From Streptomyces sp. NBC_00377 (GTDB lineage Bacteria > Actinomycetota > Actinomycetes > Streptomycetales > Streptomycetaceae): a stretch of 64,000 bases of DNA. A program made the translations under genes and the position numbers. Below are positions 31,311 through 39,456 of the stretch, piece after piece. The notes beneath the pieces are model-generated. The model was given only the letters and a program-made list of their open reading frames with translations, did not search any database and was not told where the DNA came from. The stretch's first letter is position 1; each line of letters begins with the position of its first letter. Where the stretch lies: NCBI RefSeq assembly GCF_036075115.1, contig NZ_CP107958.1:2666001-2730000 (forward strand), read 5' to 3'.

Positions 31311-31416
31311 GGAGAAGCGCTCCGTCAGGTGCGGGCCGGTCTTCGATCGAAGCACCCGGGGGTCTCTTTCCCGGGGGCCACTACCGAGGACCGGCGGCGG
31401 CAAGGAGCGCTTCTCC
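31311..31416 (-). promoter_or_regulatory. large structured hairpin in the rpsO-pnp spacer
   Basis: Outer arms GGAGAAGCGCTCC (31311-31323) and GGAGCGCTTCTCC (31404-31416) are perfectly complementary over 13 bp. Inside, GCCGGTC (31335-31341) pairs with GACCGGC (31389-31395), and further CCCGGG palindromes lie within. It would be transcribed about 60 nt before the pnp start. In S. coelicolor the equivalent rpsO-pnp intergenic hairpin is an RNase III site controlling pnp expression. Confidence 0.7.
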
Positions 31417-31592
31417 TCGTTCGGGGGGCGTGGGACGTCTACCCGCAGTGAGTACACGTCGTCGCGCCGTGTCGTACGTATTGCGTTGTGCTACCACACT
31501 ACAAAGGGTTGGTGACACTCCGCACGTCTGGGCGCTGCGCCAGGGCGTACGACGGGCCCTGTCACCGGCGCGCACCGGTGGGTACAGCAAAA

Positions 31593-31623
31593 GGAGCGGT
31601 CCCGATGGTCCGGGAACCGCTCC
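31593..31623 (-). terminator. rpsO terminator or attenuator
   Basis: Minus strand GGAGCGGTTCCCG / CGGGACCGCTCC hairpin (one mismatch) followed by TTTTGC, 14 bp after the rpsO stop. Read-through past it would feed pnp. Confidence 0.75.
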
Positions 31624-31636
31624 CCCTCACGGCGTC

Positions 31637-31924
31637 CTACTTGGCGCCCGCCGCACCGCGGCGGATGCCGAGGCGGTCGACCAGCGCACGGAAGCGCTGG
31701 ATGTCCTTCTTGGCGAGGTACTGCAGCAGGCGGCGACGCTGACCGACCAGGATCAGCAGACCACGACGGGAGTGGTGGTCGTGCTTGTGCGTCTTGAGGT
31801 GCTCGGTCAGGTCCGAGATCCGGCGCGAGAGCATGGCGACCTGGACCTCGGGGGAGCCGGTGTCGCCCTCCTTCTGGCCGAACTCCGTGATGAGCTGCTT
31901 CTTCGTAGCGGCATCGAGCGGCAC
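31637..31924 (-). CDS. rpsO: 30S ribosomal protein S15
   Basis: 95 aa. Binds the central domain of 16S rRNA early in 30S assembly. Family motifs are clear: [32 protein letters not shown] and [15 protein letters not shown] at 31924 has GAGGAG six to seven bases upstream; a ten-codon in-frame extension to 31954 lacks a ribosome site. First gene of the rpsO-pnp unit. Confidence 0.96.
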   Translation of the reverse strand: MPLDAATKKQLITEFGQKEGDTGSPEVQVAMLSRRISDLTEHLKTHKHDHHSRRGLLILVGQRRRLLQYLAKKDIQRFRALVDRLGIRRGAAGAK

Positions 31925-32261
31925 GCGTACTCCTCGTAGTCTTCGAACGGCCACCGAGTGCCCCCGGTCTTGGTCTCGGGGGAGCTTCGGTTACTCGTGT
32001 GGCGGGGATCCGCTGGGCGCGGCCTCCGGGACCTTCAGGGACTGCCTGAGAGTGTTTCCGGGGGTGCGTACACAAACGGCCGAAAGCCAGGGTAGCAGCC
32101 CGGCGCGCCGGGCTTGTCCGGGCCGGGCTCTGCCGTGCGGGGGCAGTGTACGGGGACAGCGCCGGGCGCGAGGGTGAACAAGGAACCTCTGAGCTGGGAG
32201 AACGACGACAAGTAGGGTTGCGGGACCGCTCGTTGGCACAGAGGAAGGGGTCGGAGCCGAC
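31925..32261. other. divergent spacer between rpsO and the DUF397 gene
   Basis: 337 bp with no supportable gene. It must hold the rpsO promoter(s) and that of the plus-strand gene. TAGGGT at 32213-32218 could be a -10 for the latter, without a clear -35. Confidence 0.4.
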
Positions 32262-32558
32262 ATGGCCGATGCCGAGGACACGGAACTCAAGGCGCGCAAG
32301 GAACGGGAGCGGGACGAGCTGTACGCGCTCGACATCTCCGGCGTCGAGTGGCAGTGCGCGCCGGGCACCGAGGAGCACGAGGAGCGGGTCGAGATCGCCT
32401 ACCTGCCGGAGGGGGCGGTCGCGATGAGGTCCTCGCTCGACCCGGCGACGGTACTGCGCTACACGGAGGCGGAGTGGCGGGCCTTCGTGCTCGGCGCCCG
32501 GGACGGCGAGTTCGACCTCGAGCCGGCGCCGGCCGACGGGGGCTCCGCCGCGCAGTAG
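32262..32558 (+). CDS. small acidic DUF397-like protein
   Basis: 98 aa. The N-terminal half is charged (TELKARKERERDELYALDIS). The C-terminal half has the DUF397 pattern: VEIAYLPEGAVAMRSSLDP... VLRYTEAEWRAFVLGARDGEFDL. DUF397 proteins in Streptomyces are small partners of XRE-type regulators, but no such regulator is adjacent, so a role is not inferred. GGAG lies five bases before the ATG. Followed by the 17-bp repeat array. Confidence 0.75.
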   Translation: MADAEDTELKARKERERDELYALDISGVEWQCAPGTEEHEERVEIAYLPEGAVAMRSSLDPATVLRYTEAEWRAFVLGARDGEFDLEPAPADGGSAAQ

Positions 32559-32574
32559 GCGAGGCGGCCGCCGG

Positions 32575-32855
32575 AGCGGGGTCCACCGCCCGAGCGGGTC
32601 GGCCGCCGGTACGAGTCGGCCGCCGGTACGAGTCCGCCGCTGGTACGGGGCGGCTGCCGGTACGAGTCCGCCGCTGGTACGGGGCGGCTGCCGGTACGGG
32701 GTCCACCGCTGGTACGGGGCGGCTGCCGGTACGGGGTCCGCCGCCCGAGCGGGTCGGCCGCCGGTACGGGCCCGCCGCCCGAGCGGGTCCGCTGCCGGTA
32801 CGGGTCCGCCGCCCGAGCCCGTCGGCCGTCGGTTCAGGTCGGCCGTCGGCAAGGG
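32575..32855. repeat. 17-bp tandem repeat array (intergenic minisatellite)
   Basis: GGTACG recurs at 32608, 32625, 32642, 32659, 32676, 32693, 32711, 32728, 32763 and 32797, that is at steps of 17 (once 18) or double steps of 34-35. In the double steps the intermediate unit carries CGAGCG instead. Units alternate between AGTCCGCCGCTGGTACG and GGGCGGCTGCCGGTACG types. The period is not a multiple of three and no ribosome site opens a frame, so it is non-coding. 32856-33091 shows nothing further that I can name. Confidence 0.85.
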
Positions 32856-33091
32856 GCGGCCGCGCGGGCGGGCTGACCTCCGGTACTGGTCCGGTTCGCC
32901 GCGGTACAGGCCGGCGCCGCCGACCTCGCTGCGGTTCCGGCGGCTGCGGTGGCGGCGGCCGGGCTACTGCTGCCGCGGCCGCTTCCGGGTCCGCCGCGCA
33001 TGCCGGGGGTCGACCGCCGCAGGACGGATGAGTCCAACCACTCCTGAGACGGGACCGGTCGCGGACCCGGTGTCGAGGAGACCTGTCCCGG

Positions 33092-34594
33092 TCAGCCCGT
33101 CATCGACCGGGCGGCCGCGTACACGTCGAAGACGGCCAGGGCCAGCGGTACGAGCGTCAGCAGCACGAAGCCCTCGGCGATCTCCGTGAAACGGCCCCAG
33201 AACGGGGTGAGGCCGCCGCGCGAGCCGATCAGGCCGATGGCGGTGACGACCGCGGACGCCGCCGCGATCGCCGCGACCAGCCAGACGGTCCGGATGTCCA
33301 GGTCGGTGCGGTCGCCCGTCAGCGCGTCGCGGACCGCCGAGTGCGGGGGGTGCAGCGCCAGACCGAGTCCGAGCAGGACGAGGGAGCCGAGCCCCGCCGC
33401 CAGCACCGGTGCGACCTGGGCGGTGTAGCGGAAGAGGTGGGCGCGCATCAGCAGCGCGATTCCCGTGGCCAGGGCGAGGAGCCGGGCCCAGACGTCGTCG
33501 GAGAACCCCAGGACCGCGCAGGCGCCGACCGTGATCACCGCACTGCCGCCGACCAGTCCCACCAGGAGCTCGTGTCCGCGGCGGGCCTGTGCGGTGATCC
33601 GCTCGGCGTCGACCGGTTCACGCGGGGCGGGATCGGCTCCGTACGGGCCGCGGGGAGCGGAGGCCGGCGCGTCGAAGCCGATCGGCAGACGGGCGAAGCG
33701 CATGGAGAGTCCGGGCAGGAAGGCCAGCGCGCCCACGCCGACAGGGGCGCACAGGGCGGCGGTCTCGGCCGGCGTCCAGTGCGCGAGGATCGCCGCGAAC
33801 ACCGCAGCCAGTCCGGTCCCGGCGGCGACCACGAAGGCGACGAACGGACCGTCCCCGCGCGGCGAGCACAGGGTCAGGAGCACCGCCGCGAGGAGCACCG
33901 CGGCGCAGGCCAGCAGGAACTGGAGTCTGCCGATGCCCTGGCCGTCCGCGAGCGGCAGCAGTCCCGAGCCCGCCACGCCGACGTTGGGCAGCGCGCCGAG
34001 TCCGAGGGCGACGGCGGAGCCCCGGTCGTCGTAGACGCGGGCCCGGACACAGGCGAGGGCGGCCAGCAGGACACCGACGACGGCCGCGAGGACTCCGGGG
34101 AGGCCGTGCATGTCGTGGCGCGGGTCGCCGGTCCAGGCGACGAAGGCGAGCAGGGCGGGCAGGACGCCTCCGCCGACGAGTCCCGCGGCACGGGTCAGCT
34201 CGCCGCTCCACAGGGTGTGCTCGCGTGTCACGGCCGAGGCGACCGCCTCCGACACGTCGTCGAAGACGGCGGGCGGCAGTGACTCGGAGAAGGGGCGCAG
34301 GGTGAGGAGTTCGCCGTCGAGGATGTGCTGGGCGGCGAACGAACGGGAACTGTCGAGGACGGTGCCGTCCCGGCGGACGAGGTGGTAGCCGACCGGGGCG
34401 CCCTCGGCCGGGCTCTGCCGGGAGAGCCTGAGGATCTCCGGGTGGATGTCGGCGACCGGCACGTCGTCGGGCAGCGCCACGTCGATCCGGCTGTCGGGGG
34501 CGACGATGGTGACCCGGCAGAAGCCGAGCCCCGTCCCCGCCGCGGGGGCGGCTCCCGCGCCGCGCCCTTCTCCGGTGGCTGCCGCGATACTCAC
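33092..34594 (-). CDS. eccD: EccD, polytopic membrane channel component of the type VII secretion system
   Basis: 500 aa. An N-terminal ubiquitin-like YukD domain (about 25-105, CRVTIVAPDSRIDVALPDDVPV... DGELLTLRPF) is followed by about eleven hydrophobic helices. These match EccD, which forms the vestibule of the ESX inner-membrane complex. GTG at 34594 (MSIAAATGEG) has GGGGGAG seven bases upstream; the extension to 34717 is Arg-rich and non-homologous. Divergent from eccC, so the two core genes share a regulatory region. Confidence 0.88.
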   Translation of the reverse strand: MSIAAATGEGRGAGAAPAAGTGLGFCRVTIVAPDSRIDVALPDDVPVADIHPEILRLSRQSPAEGAPVGYHLVRRDGTVLDSSRSFAAQHILDGELLTLRPFSESLPPAVFDDVSEAVASAVTREHTLWSGELTRAAGLVGGGVLPALLAFVAWTGDPRHDMHGLPGVLAAVVGVLLAALACVRARVYDDRGSAVALGLGALPNVGVAGSGLLPLADGQGIGRLQFLLACAAVLLAAVLLTLCSPRGDGPFVAFVVAAGTGLAAVFAAILAHWTPAETAALCAPVGVGALAFLPGLSMRFARLPIGFDAPASAPRGPYGADPAPREPVDAERITAQARRGHELLVGLVGGSAVITVGACAVLGFSDDVWARLLALATGIALLMRAHLFRYTAQVAPVLAAGLGSLVLLGLGLALHPPHSAVRDALTGDRTDLDIRTVWLVAAIAAASAVVTAIGLIGSRGGLTPFWGRFTEIAEGFVLLTLVPLALAVFDVYAAARSMTG

Positions 34595-34804
34595 CTGCTG
34601 CTCCCCCTCAGTGATGGTTGCGCGTCGGCGTGTTCGGCGGCGGTGGGCGGTGTGAAGGTTCCGCGACGGCTGGTGGGCCGCGCGGCCCGCGGCTGTGCTC
34701 ACGCGAACATCCGGCACCCTACCGCCCCCCGGTCGTACCGGCAGTCAGTAGGATCACGCGGCGGCCTGCGTCCGTCCGGCACGGGGCGGCGGACGATATT
34801 TTCT

Positions 34805-34867
34805 CGGGGCCTCGCCAGAGGATTCCGCGCCCTCGCAAGGGGTTTCGGGGGCCTCGCAAGGGGATGG
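34805..34867 (+). repeat. three 21-bp direct repeats upstream of eccC
   Basis: Copies begin at 34805, 34826 and 34847, each containing CCTCGC(A/C)AG(G/A)GG. The third ends 7 bp before the eccC GTG, overlapping the ribosome-binding area. Period 21 is two DNA turns, compatible with an operator or a leader element. The rest of 34595-34804 shows no gene. Confidence 0.65.
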
Positions 34868-34874
34868 GTGAGCA

Positions 34875-37800
34875 GTGAGCCACATCGTCGTGAAGCGCCA
34901 GCCACGGGCGCTGCCGTCCGAGGTGCCCACGGGCGAGGTCGTCGTGCAGCCTCCGCCGGAACTGCCGCGGGGGCATCAGGAGAGCGTGCTGATGCAACTG
35001 CTGCCGACGCTCGGCATGGGCGGTTCGGTGGTCTTCTTCTTCACGAGCGGGCAGCCGTTCATGCGCATCATGGGCATGGTCATGATCGCCTCCACGGTGG
35101 CCATGTCGATCGCGATGGTGGTGCGGTTCCGGCGAGGGTCCCAGGGGCAGTTGGCGGACCTGCGCCGCGACTACCTGAGCTATCTGGCGCAGATCCGGCG
35201 CACCGCCCTCGACACCGCCCGGGCGCAGCGTGACGCGCAGTACTACCTGCACCCCGCCCCCGAGCAGTTGTGGGCGCTGGTCGCCGAGGGCAGCCGGGTG
35301 TGGGAACGGCGGCCGGGTGACGAGGACTTCGCGCAGGTCCGCGTCGGCCTCGGCCCGCAGACTCTCGCCACCCCGCTGGTCGCTCCGGAGACCGGCCCGG
35401 TGGAACAGCTGGAGCCGCTGACCGCGGGCGCGATGCAGCGCTTCCTCGCCGTCCACGACAGCCTGGACGACCTGCCGATGGCGGTGTCCCTGCGCGCCTT
35501 CTCCCACGTCACGGTCAGCGGCGAGCCGGGGGCGGTCCGCTCCTGTGTCCGTGCCCTGGCCGGTTCGCTGGCCGCGCTGCACTCCTCCGAGGACCTGGTC
35601 CTCGTCGTCGCGGCGGGCCGGGAGGAACTCCCGCACTGGGAGTGGGCGAAGTGGCTGCCGCACGTCCAGGCCGCGGGGGCCGTGGACGGGGCGGGCAGCC
35701 GACGGCTGATCGGCGCCGACACCCGCGAGCTGGAGAACCTGCTCGGGGCTCGGCTGACCGGTCGCCCGCGGTTCCATCCGCATGCGACGCCGCTGCCCGA
35801 CGAGCCGCACATCGTCGTCGTCCTCGACGGCGTCTCCCTTCCCCCCGACTCGGTGCTGGCCAACGCGGAGGGCCTCCAGGGCGTGACGGTCCTCGAGATC
35901 GTCCCCGGTGAACTCTCGGGAGCGGGCGGTGAGCTGGACATCGTCGTACAGCCGGGCGCGCTGCGGCTGGAGTCGGGGAACGGCGCCGTCTACGAGGGGA
36001 CGCCCGACGCGCTCTCCCCCGAGTCCGCGGAGGCGCTCGCCCGGCAGCTCGCCCCGCTGCGGATGGCCTCCGGCGGGGACGACGACGAACCGCTGCTGGC
36101 CAACCTGGAGTTCACCGATCTGCTGAACCTCGGGGACGCGGCGTCCGTGGACACGCGGCGCACCTGGCGGCCGCGTTCGCTGGCGGAGCGGCTGCGGGTG
36201 CCGATCGGGGTGGGCGAGGACGGCCGTCCGGTGATGCTGGACCTGAAGGAGGCGGCGCAGGAGGGCATGGGTCCGCACGGTCTGTGCGTGGGCGCGACGG
36301 GTTCCGGCAAGTCCGAGCTCCTGCGCACCCTGGTGCTGGGCCTGGCGGTCACCCATTCCTCGGAGACCCTGAACTTCGTCCTCGCCGACTTCAAGGGCGG
36401 TGCGACCTTCGCCGGCATGGCGCAGATGCCGCACGTTGCGGCCGTGATCACCAACCTGGCGGACGATCTGACGCTGGTGGACCGGATGGGCGACTCCATC
36501 CGGGGCGAGCTCAACCGCCGTCAGGAGCTGCTGCGGGACGCGGGCAACTACGCCAACATCCACGACTACGAGAAGGCGCGGGCCGCGGGAGCCGCCCTTC
36601 AGCCGATCCCTTCCCTGGTGCTGGTGATCGACGAGTTCAGCGAACTGCTCACGGCGAAGCCCGACTTCATCGAGATGTTCGTCCAGATCGGCCGGATCGG
36701 CCGCTCGCTCGGCGTCCATCTGCTGCTGGCCTCGCAGCGCCTGGAAGAGGGCCGGCTGCGGGGTCTGGAGACCTATCTGTCGTACCGCGTCGGCCTGCGC
36801 ACCTTCTCGGCGGCGGAGTCCCGGGCGGCGCTGGGCGTGCCCGACGCCTACTCCCTGCCGAACGTGCCGGGTTCCGGCTTCCTGAAGTTCGGCACGGACG
36901 AGATGGTGCGGTTCAAGGCGGCGTACGTGTCCGGCGTCTACCGCTCGGGCGGTCAGCGGACCGCGCCGGGCGGCGGCCCACTGCCGGTGGACCGGCGGCC
37001 GGTGTTGTTCACCTCGGCGGAGGTGCCGGTGCGCTACGCGGCGGTGCCGGCGCCCCGCGCCTCCGGTGACGCGGAGGTGGACGACGCGCTGGCGGACACC
37101 GTGCTCGACGTGATCGTGCGCCGGCTGGAGGCGCAGGGTCCGGCGGCGCACCAGGTGTGGCTGCCGCCGCTGGACAGTCCGCCATCGCTGGACGCGCTGC
37201 TGCCGGGGCTCACGGCGGTGCCGGGCCGCGGCCTCACCCAGCCCGGTTACGAGGGTGCGGGCCGGCTGGTCGTGCCCGTGGGTCTGGTGGACAAGCCCTT
37301 CGAGCAGCGCCGTGACTCGCTGTGGGCGGACTTCTCCGGCGCCGCCGGCCATATGCAGATCGTCGGCGGCCCGCAGTCCGGCAAGTCGACCCTGCTGCGC
37401 TCGCTGATCTGCTCCTTCGCCCTCACCCACACGCCGGCCGAGGTCCAGTTCTACGGCCTCGACTTCGGTGGCGGCGGGATGGCGTCGGTGGCCGGGCTGC
37501 CGCATGTGGGCGGAGTCGCCTCCCGGCTCGACCCGGAGCGGGTGCGGCGCACGGTGGCCGAGGTGTACGGCGTGCTGACCCGCCGCGAGGAGTACTTCCG
37601 CTCGGCCGGGATCCCGTCGATCGCGGAGTTCCGGGCCAGGCGCGCCCGGGGGGACATCTCGGTCACGGACCAGCCCTGGGGCGATGTGTTCCTGGTCATC
37701 GACGGGTGGGGCAACTTCCGCGCGGACTACGAGGCCCTGGACCAGATCGTCCACGAGATCGCGGCGCGCGGCCTCGGCTACGGCGTCCACCTGGTCCTGA

Positions 37801-38840
37801 CGGCCTCGCGTTCGATGGAGGTCAGGGCCGCTCTCAAGGACCACCTGATGAACCGCCTGGAACTGCGGCTCGGCGACACGATGGACTCCGAGATCGACCG
37901 CAAGGTCGCCGCGAACGTCCCGGCGGGCGTTCCGGGACGTGGCCAGTCGCCGCAGAAACTGCACTTCATGACGGCGGTGCCCCGGATCGACGGTCTCGCC
38001 TCCGACACGGACCTCGCCGACGCCACGCAGGCGCTGACCGCGGAGGTCTCCCGGCAGTGGCAGGCGGCGCCCGCACCCGAAGTACGGCTGCTGCCGAGGG
38101 AGTTCCCGGCCGGGTCGCTGCCGCCGGGCGGCCGCTTCCCGCAACGCGGGGTGGCCTTCGCCCTCGACGAGGACCGTCTCGAGCCGGTCTACGTCGACTT
38201 CGAACAGGATCCGTTCTTCCTCGTCTTCGGCGAGAGCGAGTCCGGCAAGTCGAACCTGCTGCGGCTGCTGATCAAGCAGTTGACGGAGCGTTACTCGGGC
38301 GACGAGTGCAAGCTGTTCGTGGTGGACAACCGGCGCTCCCTGCTGGACGTGACGCCTGATTCCCACCTGGCCGAATACATCCCGATGTCCAACTCCATGG
38401 ACCACCACATGGCCGCGCTGGCCGACCTGATGAAGCGCCGGGCCCCGACGGCCGAGGTGACGGCACGGCAACTCCGGGACCGGAGCTGGTGGCGCGGACC
38501 GACGGTGTTCGTGGTCGTCGACGACTACGACCTCGTGGCGACGTCGAGCGGCAATCCACTGGCGGGCCTGACGGAGCTGTTGCCGTTCGCCCGGGACGTC
38601 GGGGTGCGGTTCATCGTCGCGCGGTCGACGGCGGGCGCGGGGCGGGCGTCGTACGAGGCGTTCATGCAGCGCATCAAGGAACTGGGCGCCCAGGGCGTCG
38701 TGCTGGCAGGCGACCCCGGAGAGGGCGACCTCCTCGGGGGCGTACGGCCTCGTCCGATGCCCGCGGGGCGGGGGGTCTTCGTGTCCCGGCGACGGGGGAA
38801 GCCGTTGGTGCAGGTGGGGTGGGTGCCGGAGGAAGGCTAG
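34875..38840 (+). CDS. eccC: EccC, FtsK/SpoIIIE-type motor ATPase of the type VII secretion system
   Basis: 1321 aa. Two membrane helices near 40-85, a DUF-type stalk (RRDYLSYLAQIRR, WERRPGDEDFAQVRVGLG), then three tandem ATPase domains with Walker A GATGSGKSE (about 473), GGPQSGKST (about 831) and GESESGKSN (about 1119). Walker B is LVLVIDEFSEL in the first. All three P-loop lysines are retained. It is a single chain, whereas mycobacterial ESX-1 splits it. It recognises WXG100 substrates and powers export. GTG at 34875. Plus-strand genes of the 39.0-42.3 kb module follow. Confidence 0.95.
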   Translation: MSHIVVKRQPRALPSEVPTGEVVVQPPPELPRGHQESVLMQLLPTLGMGGSVVFFFTSGQPFMRIMGMVMIASTVAMSIAMVVRFRRGSQGQLADLRRDYLSYLAQIRRTALDTARAQRDAQYYLHPAPEQLWALVAEGSRVWERRPGDEDFAQVRVGLGPQTLATPLVAPETGPVEQLEPLTAGAMQRFLAVHDSLDDLPMAVSLRAFSHVTVSGEPGAVRSCVRALAGSLAALHSSEDLVLVVAAGREELPHWEWAKWLPHVQAAGAVDGAGSRRLIGADTRELENLLGARLTGRPRFHPHATPLPDEPHIVVVLDGVSLPPDSVLANAEGLQGVTVLEIVPGELSGAGGELDIVVQPGALRLESGNGAVYEGTPDALSPESAEALARQLAPLRMASGGDDDEPLLANLEFTDLLNLGDAASVDTRRTWRPRSLAERLRVPIGVGEDGRPVMLDLKEAAQEGMGPHGLCVGATGSGKSELLRTLVLGLAVTHSSETLNFVLADFKGGATFAGMAQMPHVAAVITNLADDLTLVDRMGDSIRGELNRRQELLRDAGNYANIHDYEKARAAGAALQPIPSLVLVIDEFSELLTAKPDFIEMFVQIGRIGRSLGVHLLLASQRLEEGRLRGLETYLSYRVGLRTFSAAESRAALGVPDAYSLPNVPGSGFLKFGTDEMVRFKAAYVSGVYRSGGQRTAPGGGPLPVDRRPVLFTSAEVPVRYAAVPAPRASGDAEVDDALADTVLDVIVRRLEAQGPAAHQVWLPPLDSPPSLDALLPGLTAVPGRGLTQPGYEGAGRLVVPVGLVDKPFEQRRDSLWADFSGAAGHMQIVGGPQSGKSTLLRSLICSFALTHTPAEVQFYGLDFGGGGMASVAGLPHVGGVASRLDPERVRRTVAEVYGVLTRREEYFRSAGIPSIAEFRARRARGDISVTDQPWGDVFLVIDGWGNFRADYEALDQIVHEIAARGLGYGVHLVLTASRSMEVRAALKDHLMNRLELRLGDTMDSEIDRKVAANVPAGVPGRGQSPQKLHFMTAVPRIDGLASDTDLADATQALTAEVSRQWQAAPAPEVRLLPREFPAGSLPPGGRFPQRGVAFALDEDRLEPVYVDFEQDPFFLVFGESESGKSNLLRLLIKQLTERYSGDECKLFVVDNRRSLLDVTPDSHLAEYIPMSNSMDHHMAALADLMKRRAPTAEVTARQLRDRSWWRGPTVFVVVDDYDLVATSSGNPLAGLTELLPFARDVGVRFIVARSTAGAGRASYEAFMQRIKELGAQGVVLAGDPGEGDLLGGVRPRPMPAGRGVFVSRRRGKPLVQVGWVPEEG

Positions 38841-39004
38841 GGGGCGGTCCGTCTTCGAACCTGTCGCAGTGAACTGTGGAAACTGTGGTGAGACCCGTGA
38901 GCCCTCTTGAACTGCGCTCACGGATACGGCCTGTTGGTAGCTTGGCAAAACTGTCCCGTCCCACGGACGGGCTTCACGGGGACACCGGGGGAAGGGGTCC
39001 ACGC

Positions 39005-39451
39005 ATGGCGTGGGAAGAGTGGGAGCAGCTGAAGAGTGCGGCGGCGGAGCAGCATTCCACCCGGATGCAGCTCAACCAATACCCAGCCGACCAGGGCGGG
39101 GACGGCACGCAGGGCGACCTCGTGGTGGGCCATAAGGATCTTGAGGCGGTCGGAAAGGCAGCCCATGACCTGTTCGACGACTTCACGACCTACAGCGGGC
39201 ACGCGCGCGTGGCCTCCGCGGCGGCTGCGGGCGGACTCAAGGGTGAGGGTTTCGCGCTGGGCGCCGCGCTCGACCATGTGACGGAACGCTGGAGCGAGCA
39301 AACCAAGACCCTGCTGGACGCCTGCGCCCACATCTCCAACCACCTGCGGTTCACGAAGAACCAGCACGCCGCCGACGACTCGTACATCGCCGGGGCGGTC
39401 AGCAGCATCGCCACGCTGGACGAGGGCTTCGACGACCGGAAGGGCCACTGA
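39005..39451 (+). CDS. small helical type VII-associated protein (first gene of cargo module)
   Basis: 148 aa. All-helical, Ala-rich, opening MAWEEWEQLKSAAAEQHSTR, with a central LTYS-type region and conserved-looking DACAHISNHLRFTKNQHAADD near the C-terminus. No canonical WXG turn and no Y-x-x-x-D/E tail, so it is not a plain EsxA/B. I recall similar 'MQLNQ...GDLVV' proteins encoded directly before large effector-like proteins in other Streptomyces ESX loci. This supports, but does not prove, a carrier or chaperone role. ATG 39005 follows GGGGGAAGGGG. Only 5 bp separate it from the next gene. Confidence 0.7.
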   Translation: MAWEEWEQLKSAAAEQHSTRMQLNQYPADQGGDGTQGDLVVGHKDLEAVGKAAHDLFDDFTTYSGHARVASAAAAGGLKGEGFALGAALDHVTERWSEQTKTLLDACAHISNHLRFTKNQHAADDSYIAGAVSSIATLDEGFDDRKGH

Positions 39452-39456
39452 CACCG

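Noticed and set aside
31338..31380. Palindromic CCCGGG and CTTCGATCGAAG runs read as a possible mobile-element end
   Set aside because: They nest inside the rpsO-pnp hairpin and no transposase or target duplication is present; RNA structure explains them better.
32348..33031. Arg/Gly-rich frame running through the 17-bp repeats
   Set aside because: Period 17 shifts the frame each unit, there is no ribosome site, and the low complexity is that of the DNA repeat.
34719..39002. 1427-codon minus-strand frame opposite eccC
   Set aside because: Antisense of a clear three-ATPase EccC; no motif, no ribosome site.
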